Of a stretch of DNA of 53,280 bases, positions 44,078 to 53,280 are shown piece after piece. Location: the NCBI GenBank assembly GCA_002167285.1, contig NHDG01000019.1, positions 1 through 53,280 of the forward strand. Direction: 5' to 3'. The stretch is from Planctomycetia bacterium TMED53. GTDB lineage: Bacteria > Planctomycetota > UBA8108 > UBA1146. The number at the start of each line of letters is the position of its first letter. Within the stretch, counting starts at the first letter, position 1. The notes beneath the pieces were generated by a model. That model had not been told where the DNA came from and searched no databases. It worked only from the letters and a program-made list of their open reading frames with translations. The position numbers and the translations under genes were made by a program.

Positions 44078-46527
44078 TGAATTTCTTCCTCGATCATTTA
44101 CTGGTCTTCGCCGATACGAGAACAGAGACAAGGGTCGAATGGCTTGGTGCCCCAGAGCCTTGGGTGACCGCTGTTGTGATCATCCCTCTTTTGATATTGG
44201 TCGCTGCCTGGTGCTACCGGGGAGACCAAGGACGAATGAATCTGACTGCAAGATGGGCGATGGGGGTCCTTAGATTTGTCGTTCTCTTGGCCATCGTCAT
44301 GATTCTCTTCAAGCCGACTCTAACGAAGGAACGGGTCCAGACTGAAAACTCCACCGTTCTCGTTGTCGTCGATGATTCCTTTTCCATGGGGATCAAGGAT
44401 CGATTCGAAGATCCGACGGTGACTTCGAATACTTTATCGATGGCGGGGCTGAGTCCTGGCGGGGAGCACAGTCGATTGGATATCGCTCAAGGCCTTCTCG
44501 ATGGTGGGACAGCCAATCTTGTCGAGCGGCTGAGGAATAAAGCAGATGTCAAAGTATTGACCGGTTCAGATGGGGTGAGAACCCTTTCAGAGTTTCCCCG
44601 CTTTGGCGATCAATCGGATGAATCTGCACCAGAAGGTGATACCACCGGTGATCTCCCTGAGATTGAGTTACGGGGTCGGGTTAGCCGACTTGGCGATGCC
44701 ATGTCCGATTCAATCGACAGTACAAGAAATAAAAATGTCGCTGCTCTCGTTCTGCTCAGTGATGGGCAGGAGAGTGGCGGGGTATCAACCTCACTAGAGG
44801 TTTCTCGTCGACTTGGATTGAGAGAGATCCCTGTTCACGTCATCGGAATCGGGAACTCTGCAGATCCACGTGATATCCGTATGGTTGATCTTGATTTGGC
44901 AGACGTGGTTCTCGAGGGAGACATGGTCCCCGTAGACTTCCGTGTTGCCGCTGAAGGATTCGAAGGCCAAGAGATCAGGGCAGAGTTGAAGTTGTTACGA
45001 GAAGACGGGGGTATCGAGCAGCGAGTCGATTACTACGTCAGTATCGGAGCAGATGGGGAAGTGGTTCCCCATAGGTTAGAGTTCACCCCGCGATCTCCAG
45101 GCCAATACCTTTGTAAAATTGAGCTGCCATATCAAAACGGTGAACTCTTCAGCGAGAACAATGCGCTCGAAAAACCAGTGACGGTTGTCGCGCAGAAGAT
45201 CAAGGTTCTCTACGTCGAAGGGCCTCCTCGTTACGACTACCGCTATCTGAAAAACTCTCTGATCAGAGATCCAACGATGGAAGCACACTGTCTGCTTTTG
45301 GAAGCAGACCCCGAGTTTCCACAAGAGTCTTCTCCAGGGCTAAAGCCATTGCGCTCTTTCCCTCGATCTCGCGAAGAGTTGTTCCATTACGACGTGGTCA
45401 TCCTCGGTGACATTCGACCTGACGCTCTAACCTCACGTCAACTCGAGTGGTTGACAGAGTTCGTTGAGGATCAGGGCGGAGGAATCGTATTTCTTTCGGG
45501 GCAGTGGTTTATGCCGAGGAGATTCCTCGGTTCGCCACTCGAGAGACTCCTTCCCGTTGAGCTGGAAGAAGCGGATGGACGTGGTGGAGTATCCAGGGAT
45601 ATCACCGAGTCTTTCCATGTCCAACTCACACCGGAGGGGCTTGATCACCCGGTGATGCAGTTGACCGGGGATTCAGAGAGAAATAAGGAACTTTGGGAGT
45701 GGCAGGGACGTAGTGATAGAACGATGCCCGGGTTCTTTTGGTATCAAAAGGTCAAGAAACTCAAAAAAGGTGCGGTGGCTTTGGCGGTTCACGAGACCGA
45801 CGAGCATTTCACCTATGGGCCCAGACCTATTTTTGCATTCCAGTATCAGGGTAGGGGGCGTTCCTTCATCTCGCTGACTGACGACACTTGGCGTCTTCGT
45901 CGATTGGTGGGGAATCGTTGGTTCTACCGTTTTTGGGGTCAGGTGATTCGCTTTGTCGGAGCATCGAGACTGTTGGGGCCCTCGAAGCGTTACTCCGTCA
46001 GCGTCGATCCCAGGGAGGCGATTCTCGGTGGGGAAGTGAATGTATTGGCTCGTTTGCTCGGGCCCGACTTCAAACCGACCACCGATGAAGAGGTCTCTTT
46101 GGAACTCGAGAGGATCGACCCCCCGGGGGAGATACCCTTGAAAGTGAAGGCACTACGTAATCCTGCGAGACCGGAATACTATGGAGTCACCCTGGAGGCA
46201 CGGGATTTGGGAGAGCATCGAATCGCCCTCTTTGATAGGGAAGAGGAGGTAGCGAATGCCAGCTTCCGCGTTGTCGTGCCCCAATTGGAGTATGCGGACC
46301 CTCGCATGGACGAGGGGCGGTTGCGGCAAATGGCGGCATTGTCTGGTGGGACCTATCATCATGCTCGTGATGCCGGAGGATTGATCGATGCCGTGGAAGT
46401 ACTCGAGCGGGAAGTACCCATTTCGGCGGATCGGCAACCGCTATGGGATACTCGCTGGGTACTGTTGCTCTTCATCTTCGTTTTGACGGTAGAATGGATC
46501 CTTAGAAAGGTCTTCCGATTGCCATGA
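44074..46527 (+). CDS. Membrane VWA protein with amidotransferase-like domain
   Basis: The 817-residue protein has two N-terminal helices (about residues 31-47 and 64-80), a VWA domain with DDSFSM (100-105) and LLSDGQESGG, a beta-rich part, then an amidotransferase-like domain from about 375 (VLYVEGPPRYDYRYLKNSL, YDVVILGDI, GGGIVFLSGQWF). The end is one helix (WVLLLFIFVLTVEWIL). This repeats the layout of the previous gene: membrane anchor, VWA, beta domain, amidotransferase-like fold, helix. They are probably paralogues that work together. Coupled to both neighbours by ATGA. Confidence 0.88.
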   Translation: MMNFFLDHLLVFADTRTETRVEWLGAPEPWVTAVVIIPLLILVAAWCYRGDQGRMNLTARWAMGVLRFVVLLAIVMILFKPTLTKERVQTENSTVLVVVDDSFSMGIKDRFEDPTVTSNTLSMAGLSPGGEHSRLDIAQGLLDGGTANLVERLRNKADVKVLTGSDGVRTLSEFPRFGDQSDESAPEGDTTGDLPEIELRGRVSRLGDAMSDSIDSTRNKNVAALVLLSDGQESGGVSTSLEVSRRLGLREIPVHVIGIGNSADPRDIRMVDLDLADVVLEGDMVPVDFRVAAEGFEGQEIRAELKLLREDGGIEQRVDYYVSIGADGEVVPHRLEFTPRSPGQYLCKIELPYQNGELFSENNALEKPVTVVAQKIKVLYVEGPPRYDYRYLKNSLIRDPTMEAHCLLLEADPEFPQESSPGLKPLRSFPRSREELFHYDVVILGDIRPDALTSRQLEWLTEFVEDQGGGIVFLSGQWFMPRRFLGSPLERLLPVELEEADGRGGVSRDITESFHVQLTPEGLDHPVMQLTGDSERNKELWEWQGRSDRTMPGFFWYQKVKKLKKGAVALAVHETDEHFTYGPRPIFAFQYQGRGRSFISLTDDTWRLRRLVGNRWFYRFWGQVIRFVGASRLLGPSKRYSVSVDPREAILGGEVNVLARLLGPDFKPTTDEEVSLELERIDPPGEIPLKVKALRNPARPEYYGVTLEARDLGEHRIALFDREEEVANASFRVVVPQLEYADPRMDEGRLRQMAALSGGTYHHARDAGGLIDAVEVLEREVPISADRQPLWDTRWVLLLFIFVLTVEWILRKVFRLP

Positions 46528-48638
46528 TTGACTGCCAGCAAGATTCCACCAAGAGACATCAGCCAGAAGGGCGAACAGTAGCCAGATTTTTGGTGCTGGT
46601 ATACGTCATGTTGATTTCTATGGGGAGCTTGTCGTTGTTCAAGGCTAAGGAAGCTTCCGCCGATGTAGGGCGCGCCTTGATTCCACTATTGGTGGGGGCG
46701 GATGCACAATCGCAGCAGTTCCGCGATTCGCTCCAAAGAATCCAAGATGGAGATGTGGTTGAGGGATTGCGCAAATTACAAGGATTGCACGAAGAGATCT
46801 GGGGACTGGATCCGCTCCTGGAGGATTACCGCGATGACAACTGGTTGATGACAGTACCCATCTCAGATCGCATCAGCGATTATTTGCATGCTCTCCCCGA
46901 AGGCCACCGGAAGATCTATTTGGCTGAGTATCAAACGAGAGCCAACTCGCTTCTTGCCAAAGCAACCCAAGAGCGCAGTCCACGTAAGCTGTATCGGGTC
47001 GCAAAGCTATATCCGTTGATGAGTTTTTGTCGAGATACTTTGGTGAGGGCTGGGGAGCTGTTTTTTGAAGAGGACCAGCCGGAAGCTGCTTACAGTGTGT
47101 GGAACCAGGCTTTGGCCCCAGAGTTTGGCGAAGTAGAGGAACAATTGCGCAAATCCATCTCTCAACGGATGGCTCTCGCGGCAGCGAGATCAGGCAACTC
47201 GAAGCAGATGTCCCTACACGCTGGTGAGCTGGCAGAAGATGTGGTTCTACCGGTATCAGGTCCGGGACAACGACGGGATCAATTGATTTCTCCCTTGCCC
47301 TTTAGTGAAGGAAGAATCGCATGGAAGACCAGCGATTATTCCAGGCATGTTTATGAAGACTCCAGATCCTTGCGTGGCTATTTCGTTGCTGATCAAAATG
47401 CTCTGATTGCCCCGGGGGTTGGTCAAGACACCTTAGCTGTTGCAACATCGGCAAAGCTGCTCAGGTATGATTTACGCACGGGAAAACTGATCTCCGATTT
47501 TAATCTTCGCCCCGGCGATTCTACCTTCCAAGAGCAGGACCCCCAGATGCGCCTTTGGGCTGTGGAGCAGAAGCCTTACGTGCTCGCTTCCTACGTAGCT
47601 CGTGCGAGTCGAAGGGAAAACTATCTCGGATACGACATTCAAGTATCGCTCCCTTGGCGCGGTATCAAATGTTGGAACACAAACGTCGATGGCGGCAGGC
47701 TACTTTGGGATACCGCACATCGCAGTGTTTCTGATGAAGAACTTAGAACGACCAGTTTCAACACTCGTCCAGTTCTGCATGAAGGCAGAGTTTATGCATT
47801 GGGCTGGAGGAAGAGTGGATACATCGACGTCAGTGTATGGTGTCTCGATGCTGAAACCGGAGAGAAGATTTGGGTGAGGCCTATCGTTGGCAACCAAGTC
47901 GACTTAACGATGTTTGGGGAGCCTTCACGGGAGCCGATCCTCGGATCACTTCTCCTTGACGGAGATGTCGTCTACTGCTGCAGCAACCTTGGTGCGATTG
48001 CAGCGGTTCGTATTTGGGATGGTAAAGTGAAGTGGGTTTCCGAATATGAACAGATCGCACCCAGAAAGCGTGGACGTCGCTACAACAATCGGTATCGCGA
48101 ACAGGTTTGGAAGCCAAACCCGCTATACCTCCATGAGGGGATGCTCTTCGTTACTCCTCTCGATTCGGCGAGCCTCTATTGCATCTCGGTGACCGATGGA
48201 AGCCTCGTGAATCGGATTTCAAATTCAGAAGGAGCCCTTGGCCCCCATATGTTGGGTATCTCAGGAAATCGTCTGGTTCTCGCCGGAGATTTGGTGACCT
48301 CGATGATCGCCCACGACCCAGGTCGGGAAGAACTGTGGCGGCAGAGTATCGTTAGAAATCCAGCGCGATCGCGTCCAGCCCTCGTGGAAGAGGGAGTTCT
48401 CTACATGAACAATCAGGACGGAGGGTTGTATCTGCAATCCTTGCGTCAGGGACGATCTGCGACCCAGATCGCTTCCATCGTGAGAAGGGGAGCTCGGGAT
48501 CGTGTTGACCGTTGGGGAGATCCTTTGCTTGCTAATGAAGGTTTCTCCGGCAGGGTGGATGTCGCTGGAGACAAAATCTTGATTACTCACTTACAGCGCT
48601 CCGCATGCGTCAGGACTGCAGAGAAGGAGAAAAAATGA
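46524..48638 (+). CDS. PQQ-like beta-propeller repeat protein
   Basis: The 704-residue protein has an N-terminal hydrophobic segment (VARFLVLVYVMLISMGSLSLF) and then a helical domain (about 80-230). The C-terminal two-thirds is a beta propeller of the PQQ-like/outer-membrane BamB type: WCLDAETGEKIWVRPIVGNQ, VRIWDGKVKWVSEYEQ, SASLYCISVTDGSLVNRIS. There are no clear PQQ or calcium ligands, so enzyme activity is doubtful; a scaffold role is more likely. It overlaps its neighbours by four bases. Confidence 0.82.
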   Translation: MIDCQQDSTKRHQPEGRTVARFLVLVYVMLISMGSLSLFKAKEASADVGRALIPLLVGADAQSQQFRDSLQRIQDGDVVEGLRKLQGLHEEIWGLDPLLEDYRDDNWLMTVPISDRISDYLHALPEGHRKIYLAEYQTRANSLLAKATQERSPRKLYRVAKLYPLMSFCRDTLVRAGELFFEEDQPEAAYSVWNQALAPEFGEVEEQLRKSISQRMALAAARSGNSKQMSLHAGELAEDVVLPVSGPGQRRDQLISPLPFSEGRIAWKTSDYSRHVYEDSRSLRGYFVADQNALIAPGVGQDTLAVATSAKLLRYDLRTGKLISDFNLRPGDSTFQEQDPQMRLWAVEQKPYVLASYVARASRRENYLGYDIQVSLPWRGIKCWNTNVDGGRLLWDTAHRSVSDEELRTTSFNTRPVLHEGRVYALGWRKSGYIDVSVWCLDAETGEKIWVRPIVGNQVDLTMFGEPSREPILGSLLLDGDVVYCCSNLGAIAAVRIWDGKVKWVSEYEQIAPRKRGRRYNNRYREQVWKPNPLYLHEGMLFVTPLDSASLYCISVTDGSLVNRISNSEGALGPHMLGISGNRLVLAGDLVTSMIAHDPGREELWRQSIVRNPARSRPALVEEGVLYMNNQDGGLYLQSLRQGRSATQIASIVRRGARDRVDRWGDPLLANEGFSGRVDVAGDKILITHLQRSACVRTAEKEKK

Positions 48639-49723
48639 AATCACTCCTTAATTTATCGATACTCGCGGCACTGCTCTTTTTGTGCCCAGGTTTCGTTGCC
48701 GGTCAAGTGATCGACGAAGGCCCTGAGAGAGTCATCGACATGGAGCTCCAAGAGCGATCTCGACTGGCTGTCGAGAGAGGACTTCAGTATCTCAAGCGAG
48801 CTCAAAACAGCGACGGATCCTGGACTGACAAGATCGGGCGCAAGGTTCACTACGAATATCGCGGCAGACTTGGAAAGCATGTTGGAGTCACAGCTCTGGC
48901 ATGCATTGCATTTCTTGCTGAAGGAAGTCTGCCCGGCAGAGGGAAATATGGTGAACAGGTAGAAAAAGGCCTCGATTTCATTCTCAAAAATGTGCAGACC
49001 AATGGGTTTATTACATGTGATGAATCCCGGATGTACAGCCATGCTTTCGCGACATTGTTCCTGGCTGAAGTATACGGCATGACAGGGATGGAGCGGGTCA
49101 AGGAAAAGTTGAAGCTATCGGTGGGCTTGATCGTTCAGGCGCAAAACGAAACAGGTGGCTGGAGGTATCAGCCAGGTGCTGACGATGCCGATATGAGTAT
49201 CACTGTTTGCCAGGTGATGGCTTTGCGAGCCGCGAGAAACGCGGGGATCAATGTTCCCAAGTCTTCCATCGACCGTGCGATCACCTACGTCAGGAATTCG
49301 GTAAACCTTGATAGTGGTGGATTCATGTATCAGCACGAAATCGGTCCAAGTGGTCGTGTTCAGAGATCGAGAACCACTTTTCCGCTGACGGCAGCAGGAA
49401 TCACCGCTCTCTACGGCGCGGGGATTTATGAAGATCGATTTATCGATAATGGATTGAAGTACTTGAGCCGCCATCGCCCTAGGCGTTACGAAGCACTGAA
49501 CACCTTCGATTATTACTACGGCATGTATTACGCAACTTTGGCAGCTTTTCAGCGTGGTGGATCATTTTGGACACGCTGGCACAAAGACACATGGCGCGAT
49601 GTTCTTTCCTTACAGAATTCTGATGGATCATGGCAAGACCTCGTCGGCGCAAATTATGCCACGGCGATGGCCTGCATCATTTTGGAAGTGCCTTATCAGT
49701 ATCTTCCGATCTTTGAGAGGTGA
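48635..49723 (+). CDS. Exported prenyltransferase/squalene-cyclase-like repeat protein
   Basis: The ATG at 48635 has GGAG close upstream and overlaps the previous stop as ATGA; the frame also opens earlier, at 48605. The 362-residue protein has a signal peptide (SILAALLFLCPGFVAGQ) and alpha/alpha-barrel repeats of the terpenoid cyclase/prenyltransferase fold (GLQYLKRAQNSDGSWTD, LSLQNSDGSWQD, QNETGGWRYQPGADDADMS). The Asp-rich DADMS lies where catalytic acids sit in cyclases, but export and operon context favour a binding or scaffold role. The same type of protein sits with MoxR operons in other Planctomycetota. Confidence 0.82.
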   Translation: MKSLLNLSILAALLFLCPGFVAGQVIDEGPERVIDMELQERSRLAVERGLQYLKRAQNSDGSWTDKIGRKVHYEYRGRLGKHVGVTALACIAFLAEGSLPGRGKYGEQVEKGLDFILKNVQTNGFITCDESRMYSHAFATLFLAEVYGMTGMERVKEKLKLSVGLIVQAQNETGGWRYQPGADDADMSITVCQVMALRAARNAGINVPKSSIDRAITYVRNSVNLDSGGFMYQHEIGPSGRVQRSRTTFPLTAAGITALYGAGIYEDRFIDNGLKYLSRHRPRRYEALNTFDYYYGMYYATLAAFQRGGSFWTRWHKDTWRDVLSLQNSDGSWQDLVGANYATAMACIILEVPYQYLPIFER

Positions 49724-49725
49724 TC

Positions 49726-51912
49726 GTGTCTGATTCCCAGGAGTCTCACTTGATCGAACGACCTAAGTTAGCTCTCAAGCGACTGCGCCAGTTGCGCGCG
49801 AGGCGTCGCTGGATGCGTGTGGTCACAGGATCTTTGCGCTGGATTTGCCTTGCTGCTGCGGCGGTATGGCTGGCATTTCTCCTCGACTGGATCGCAGTGC
49901 TCCCTCAAGCGTTGAGAATTGCCCAAGGGGTTTTCTGGCTCACATTCTTGTTGGTGACTTTTAGAGCGATTTTCATGGCTGTTCGTGTTCCGGCAAAGGA
50001 CTCTGAGCTGGCCGCGATGGTTGAGTTGTCGAGCAAGGAGTTAGAGGATTCGCTGATTACTGCGATTCAATTGACCGATCCCAACAATCCCAGAAGGAAC
50101 TACTACAATCAGGATTTGATTCGCCAGACTGTGGAACTCGCTGAGAGCAGAGTCGAGAAGTTAAAGCCGGGGCAGTTGTTTACATGGCAGCGCGCAAGGT
50201 GGGCACTTTTCTGTTGTCTTATCTTGTTGATTCCCGCATTTTTAGCCGCCGAGCTTCGCCCTGATCTCTTCAGAAATTTCGTCGCCAGAAATGTCTTCTT
50301 CAAAGATACCCCATGGCCACGAAGCTACGATCTCGTCATTCTACAGCCGACCGAACAACAGCAGACCCTCGCGAAGGGATCCTCACTAGTGGTAGACATC
50401 CGAAAGGATCGCGGCGGTGGCGCTCGTGGATATTTGGAAGTCTTTTTTCCTGCAACCGATGATCGCGGAGCCATAGAAGAGGAGATTGGCCTCGACCGTA
50501 AAGGTGAAGATGGATTCCGTCATGTATTCCAAAATTTGCAGCGCGATTTGCAATTCAGAGCTCATTGCGGAGATTTCTCAAGTGGTTGGTACGTCGTCGA
50601 AGTTCGTTCTCGACCGCGTATCGAAGAGATCGAACTCTATTACGAATATCCGCAATACACCGGTTTGCTGTCGGACCTTGAAAATCCAGCAGTGCGAACC
50701 GGTCACGTCAAAGCTCCGGTTGGCACGAGGGTCAAGTATCGTGCCAAGGTCAGCTTGCCCGTCGAATCAGCCTTTAGGGTCGAATCGAGGCCAAGTGGAG
50801 ATGGCGAAGATCTGTCCAAGGAACAGTTGTCGGTTCAGGCCGGGAACATTCTCGAAGGATCTTTCAATGCTGATGTCGATGCTCGCTGGTGGTTTGAGTT
50901 GACGAGCCTTGAAGGGTTTGTAAATGAGAATCCCATCACTTGGAGGATTGCGGTGATTCCCGATCGCTCCCCTGAAGTACTGGTCGAAGTTCCCGGTCAG
51001 AACATCGAGGTGACTCCCCGCGCGATGTTGGAAATTTCGGTGTTGTTGAGAGACGACTACTCTGTGCAGTCGGGTTCTTTGATCTTTGAACCGGAGCTCG
51101 AGGAGGATGGAGCGGGTGAAGTCAAAACTTTACCCCTCGAAAACCTAACGGTAGACCCAGAAAATCTCAGAAACAGTTCAGAGTCTCTCTCCATCGACCT
51201 TGATTCGTGGAATTTGGAGCCGGGTCAGAGATGGAAATACCGGGCAGAGGCGAGGGACGCACTGGACCAAATCGGAGTTAGTCGAACTTGGATCCTCAGC
51301 ATCCTTAGCCAGGAAGAACTCGAGCGGGTGACCCAAGATGAATTGACCCTGTTGCGTGAACGGCTCGAGGAGACTCTCACAGTTCAAAGGGACGTTCGCA
51401 GAGAATTGGAAGATTTGGCAGAAGCCCTATCGACGGGAGAGGATGCCAGTGACCAGGCTCCCATCGCTAGGCAGGCAAGAACCGGTCAGGATCGTGTCTC
51501 AACCCGTATCGACGACGCTGCAGAGCGACTTGAGACGATCTCCAATCGTCTCCTGCGAAATAGGATGAGTGATGCCGAAGAGCTCGACTGGATTCAGTCA
51601 CTTCGGGAAAACCTCGACAACATTTCTAAGGACACCATGGCTCCTGTCCGTGAAAAGCTTGATCAGCTGGCACGGCGAACTGCCCAAGGTGAGGTGAGTG
51701 CGGCAGAAGCTGAAGAGGCGATCTTTGAAGTTCGCCAGGCAGAAAACCAATTGGGTGCGGTCGTCTCCGATCTCCAGGAGTGGGGAGATATGCGTACGAT
51801 GATTCGTAAAATTGAAGAATTGATTCGCTCTGAGAAGGATCTTGAAGAACGTGTTGAAGAGCGAGTTCGACAACTTCTCGGGGGAGAAGACGAATCAGAG
51901 GGAGGCAACTAA
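49726..51912 (+). CDS. Large membrane protein with DUF4175-like layout and coiled-coil C-terminus
   Basis: The GTG at 49726 is chosen because AGAGG lies five bases upstream; a GTG at 49720 is also in frame. The 728-residue protein has two N-terminal helices (WICLAAAAVWLAFLLDWI; VFWLTFLLVTFRAIF), a third (WALFCCLILLIPAFLA), then a long beta-rich periplasmic region and a C-terminal coiled coil of about 190 residues rich in Glu, Arg and Leu. I recognise the general layout of planctomycete DUF4175-type proteins but no enzyme motif. One base of overlap with the next gene (TAATG). Confidence 0.75.
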   Translation: MSDSQESHLIERPKLALKRLRQLRARRRWMRVVTGSLRWICLAAAAVWLAFLLDWIAVLPQALRIAQGVFWLTFLLVTFRAIFMAVRVPAKDSELAAMVELSSKELEDSLITAIQLTDPNNPRRNYYNQDLIRQTVELAESRVEKLKPGQLFTWQRARWALFCCLILLIPAFLAAELRPDLFRNFVARNVFFKDTPWPRSYDLVILQPTEQQQTLAKGSSLVVDIRKDRGGGARGYLEVFFPATDDRGAIEEEIGLDRKGEDGFRHVFQNLQRDLQFRAHCGDFSSGWYVVEVRSRPRIEEIELYYEYPQYTGLLSDLENPAVRTGHVKAPVGTRVKYRAKVSLPVESAFRVESRPSGDGEDLSKEQLSVQAGNILEGSFNADVDARWWFELTSLEGFVNENPITWRIAVIPDRSPEVLVEVPGQNIEVTPRAMLEISVLLRDDYSVQSGSLIFEPELEEDGAGEVKTLPLENLTVDPENLRNSSESLSIDLDSWNLEPGQRWKYRAEARDALDQIGVSRTWILSILSQEELERVTQDELTLLRERLEETLTVQRDVRRELEDLAEALSTGEDASDQAPIARQARTGQDRVSTRIDDAAERLETISNRLLRNRMSDAEELDWIQSLRENLDNISKDTMAPVREKLDQLARRTAQGEVSAAEAEEAIFEVRQAENQLGAVVSDLQEWGDMRTMIRKIEELIRSEKDLEERVEERVRQLLGGEDESEGGN

Positions 51913-53280
51913 TGCCTATATTAAAGAAGACTCTGGCGATCTTTTTGCCATTGATATTGGTGACGGTCTCCCTGGAGGCTCAGACCTCTGATCGACTGGC
52001 GCGTTTGCAAGAGGAAGCCAGGGAGTACCTCAGATCTTTGCAGGTTCAGATGGAGTCTTTAGCTGAAAGACTCGATTCGGAGATTCCAGAAGATTCTGAA
52101 AAGCTTCGCTCTGCACGTCAGAAGATCATCAAGGATCTGATCGAAGATGACATGAAGGCCGTGACTGAGGCCCTGACCACCGATGACTATGTTCAAGCTC
52201 TTGAAACGATTCGCAAGGTGAGATCAAACCTTGAATTGGTTTTGGCGATCCTAGAGTCCAGAAACATCAATCCGGAGGAGCTGGACTCTGATTTGGAAAA
52301 GGTTGCTGATCGACTCAAGGCAGTCGGTGAGTTAGCGGATTCACAAAGATCTCTTCTCGAAAGAACCCGTAGGGCGGAAGAAGCTCGTCAGGATGCTGCT
52401 GATTTGGCCGATCTTCAGGATCAATTGGGAGATCTGATCAACCAACAGCAAGAGCTGGCAGAAAGTGAGCCACAGGCCGCGAACAATTCTCAACTGGGAG
52501 CAGAAGCCTCTGAGTTGTCACAAGGCGTCCAAAAACTTGCCGACGAATTGTCCAGGGAGGCTCGACGTCTCCAGGGGATCTCTGCGATTTCTCGACAGAT
52601 CGAAAACTTGGAAAGATCTCTGTCTGAACAGTTGGCTACGATCAATTCCAGTGCTGAACCTTCTGCAACGACAGAGGCGAAGGAAGCGAGAGATCAAGCC
52701 CGTGAATCTCGATCTGTTGCAGAGCGTATCGGGGCATTGATCCGTGAGGCGCAGGCCGATGCCGAAGATGGTGATTCTGCAGCCGGAGAATTGATTGCTG
52801 ATCTTGAGGCCGCACGGGATGCCCTGAATGAAGCTGCGGCTGAAGCGGATCAAGCAGCAAGTCGAATGCAACAGGAAGGGTCCGCAGCGACCCCTCGTGG
52901 TGGGCAACAAGCGGCACTGCAGCAGGCTCGCGATGCGATCGATCGTGCTGCCGATGTCGAAGGTGATCGCACCGAAGATTTGCGCTCAGCGGTCGAAGAG
53001 TGGACTGGAAAATTGGACGACTGGCTCGATCGGTCCCGTGGTCAGCTTTCGGAAGCAGCAAGATCGTTAGGCAGCAGTGCTCGCGAAGATTTACAGCAAG
53101 CGGCTGAAGCGATGAATCGGGCAAGTCAGAGTCAACAAGGCCAACAGGGCCAGCAAGGCCAGCAAGGCCAGCAAGGCCAGCAAGGCCAACAAGGCCAGCA
53201 AGGCCAGCAAGGCCAACAAGGCCAACAAGGCCAACAAGGTCAACAAGGCCAACAAGGTCAACAAGGCCAACAAGGCCAAC
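51912..53280 (+). CDS. Exported coiled-coil protein with Gln-Gln-Gly repeat region (3' partial)
   Basis: The ATG at 51912 overlaps the previous stop and has GGAGG six bases before it. The frame runs off the window with no stop, so the length is at least 456 residues. A signal peptide ([18 protein letters not shown]) is followed by a long coiled coil (about 30-400), rich in Leu, Glu and Arg with few aromatic residues. From about residue 408 the protein is a tandem QQG repeat (bases 53133-53280). It is probably periplasmic or outer-surface and may be the structural end product of the MoxR operon; there is no enzyme motif. Confidence 0.85.
   Translation, partial: MPILKKTLAIFLPLILVTVSLEAQTSDRLARLQEEAREYLRSLQVQMESLAERLDSEIPEDSEKLRSARQKIIKDLIEDDMKAVTEALTTDDYVQALETIRKVRSNLELVLAILESRNINPEELDSDLEKVADRLKAVGELADSQRSLLERTRRAEEARQDAADLADLQDQLGDLINQQQELAESEPQAANNSQLGAEASELSQGVQKLADELSREARRLQGISAISRQIENLERSLSEQLATINSSAEPSATTEAKEARDQARESRSVAERIGALIREAQADAEDGDSAAGELIADLEAARDALNEAAAEADQAASRMQQEGSAATPRGGQQAALQQARDAIDRAADVEGDRTEDLRSAVEEWTGKLDDWLDRSRGQLSEAARSLGSSAREDLQQAAEAMNRASQSQQGQQGQQGQQGQQGQQGQQGQQGQQGQQGQQGQQGQQGQQGQQGQQGQ
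53133..53280 (+). repeat. Nine-base tandem repeat coding for Gln-Gln-Gly (about 16 units in the window)
   Basis: The unit CAACAAGGC, with third-base changes (CAG for CAA, GGT for GGC), repeats without interruption to the end of the window. It encodes QQG in the frame of the coiled-coil gene. Third-base changes occur but the nine-base phase is unbroken, so it is selected as protein but is also a minisatellite able to change length by slippage. The leucine-alanine frame on the opposite strand is only its complement. Confidence 0.95.

Noticed and set aside
53091-53279. Open frame on the minus strand coding for a long Leu-Ala repeat
   Set aside because: It is the complement of the QQG repeat. 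The plus frame has the start, ribosome site, signal peptide and operon position.

Overview
The window reads like a chromosome segment from a Planctomycetota-type bacterium, probably a marine or otherwise free-living lineage. The evidence is secreted proteins with planctomycete-style dockerin pairs followed by a Cys-rich tail, a PVC-type heme/dehydrogenase protein next to a DUF1080 protein, tandem di-heme DHOR oxidoreductases, a MoxR/DUF58/BatA/VWA operon ending in a Gln-Gly repeat protein, and frequent TTG/GTG starts behind strong GGAGG sites. Composition is mixed, roughly 50-60% GC in most genes I sampled. I saw no tRNA, rRNA, CRISPR array, transposase or phage gene. The first and last genes run off the window.

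Layout. 1-2361: 3' part of a secreted M36-like metallopeptidase with dockerins. 2392-3314 (-): acyl-CoA thioesterase and HIT protein. 3422-8320: a metal-homeostasis module, with a DtxR/MntR-type regulator convergent with a four-gene TroABCD/MntABCD-like ABC importer whose promoter region carries two tandem DtxR-type dyads; both permeases have unusual cytoplasmic DtxR-like tails. 8553-10175: secreted beta-helix protein with dockerins. 10261-15340: flavin reductase, an FHA-TM-M64 peptidase fusion and a MinD/ParA-like ATPase. 15366-19816 (-): rpmH with its terminator, then an Mpo1-like/PVC-heme/DUF1080 operon. 20034-24987: ROK kinase-nagA and a TldD/TldE pair. 24990-27811 (-): 2-oxoacid:ferredoxin oxidoreductase. 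28025-33151: TauE-like permease, two DHOR proteins (one with N-terminal dockerins) and a matrixin-like lipoprotein. 33153-35046 (-): ribH-nusB-ftsY. 35249-39319 (-): guaB-guaA, a previously easy-to-miss 32-residue membrane ORF, and an AT-rich FkbM-type methyltransferase. 39905-53280: an eight-gene, translationally coupled MoxR operon.

How they work together. The metal genes form a closed feedback unit: importer, regulator, operators and possible sensing tails on the permeases. The MoxR operon encodes an AAA+ ATPase, three proteins with von Willebrand MIDAS motifs, two of them with amidotransferase-like domains and membrane anchors, and four further exported or membrane proteins, which suggests one envelope machine. 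The ROK kinase and NagA fit amino-sugar use, and the PVC-heme, DUF1080 and DHOR proteins fit periplasmic oxidation of sugars or related substrates. Housekeeping genes (rpmH, ftsY, nusB, ribH, guaAB) sit between these accessory blocks.

The strongest candidates for something new are the DtxR-like tails on both metal permeases with tandem operators, the FHA-M64 peptidase fusion beside a MinD-like ATPase, and the coupled MoxR operon with its Gln-Gln-Gly repeat protein. Names rest on motifs read by eye; no database search was run.
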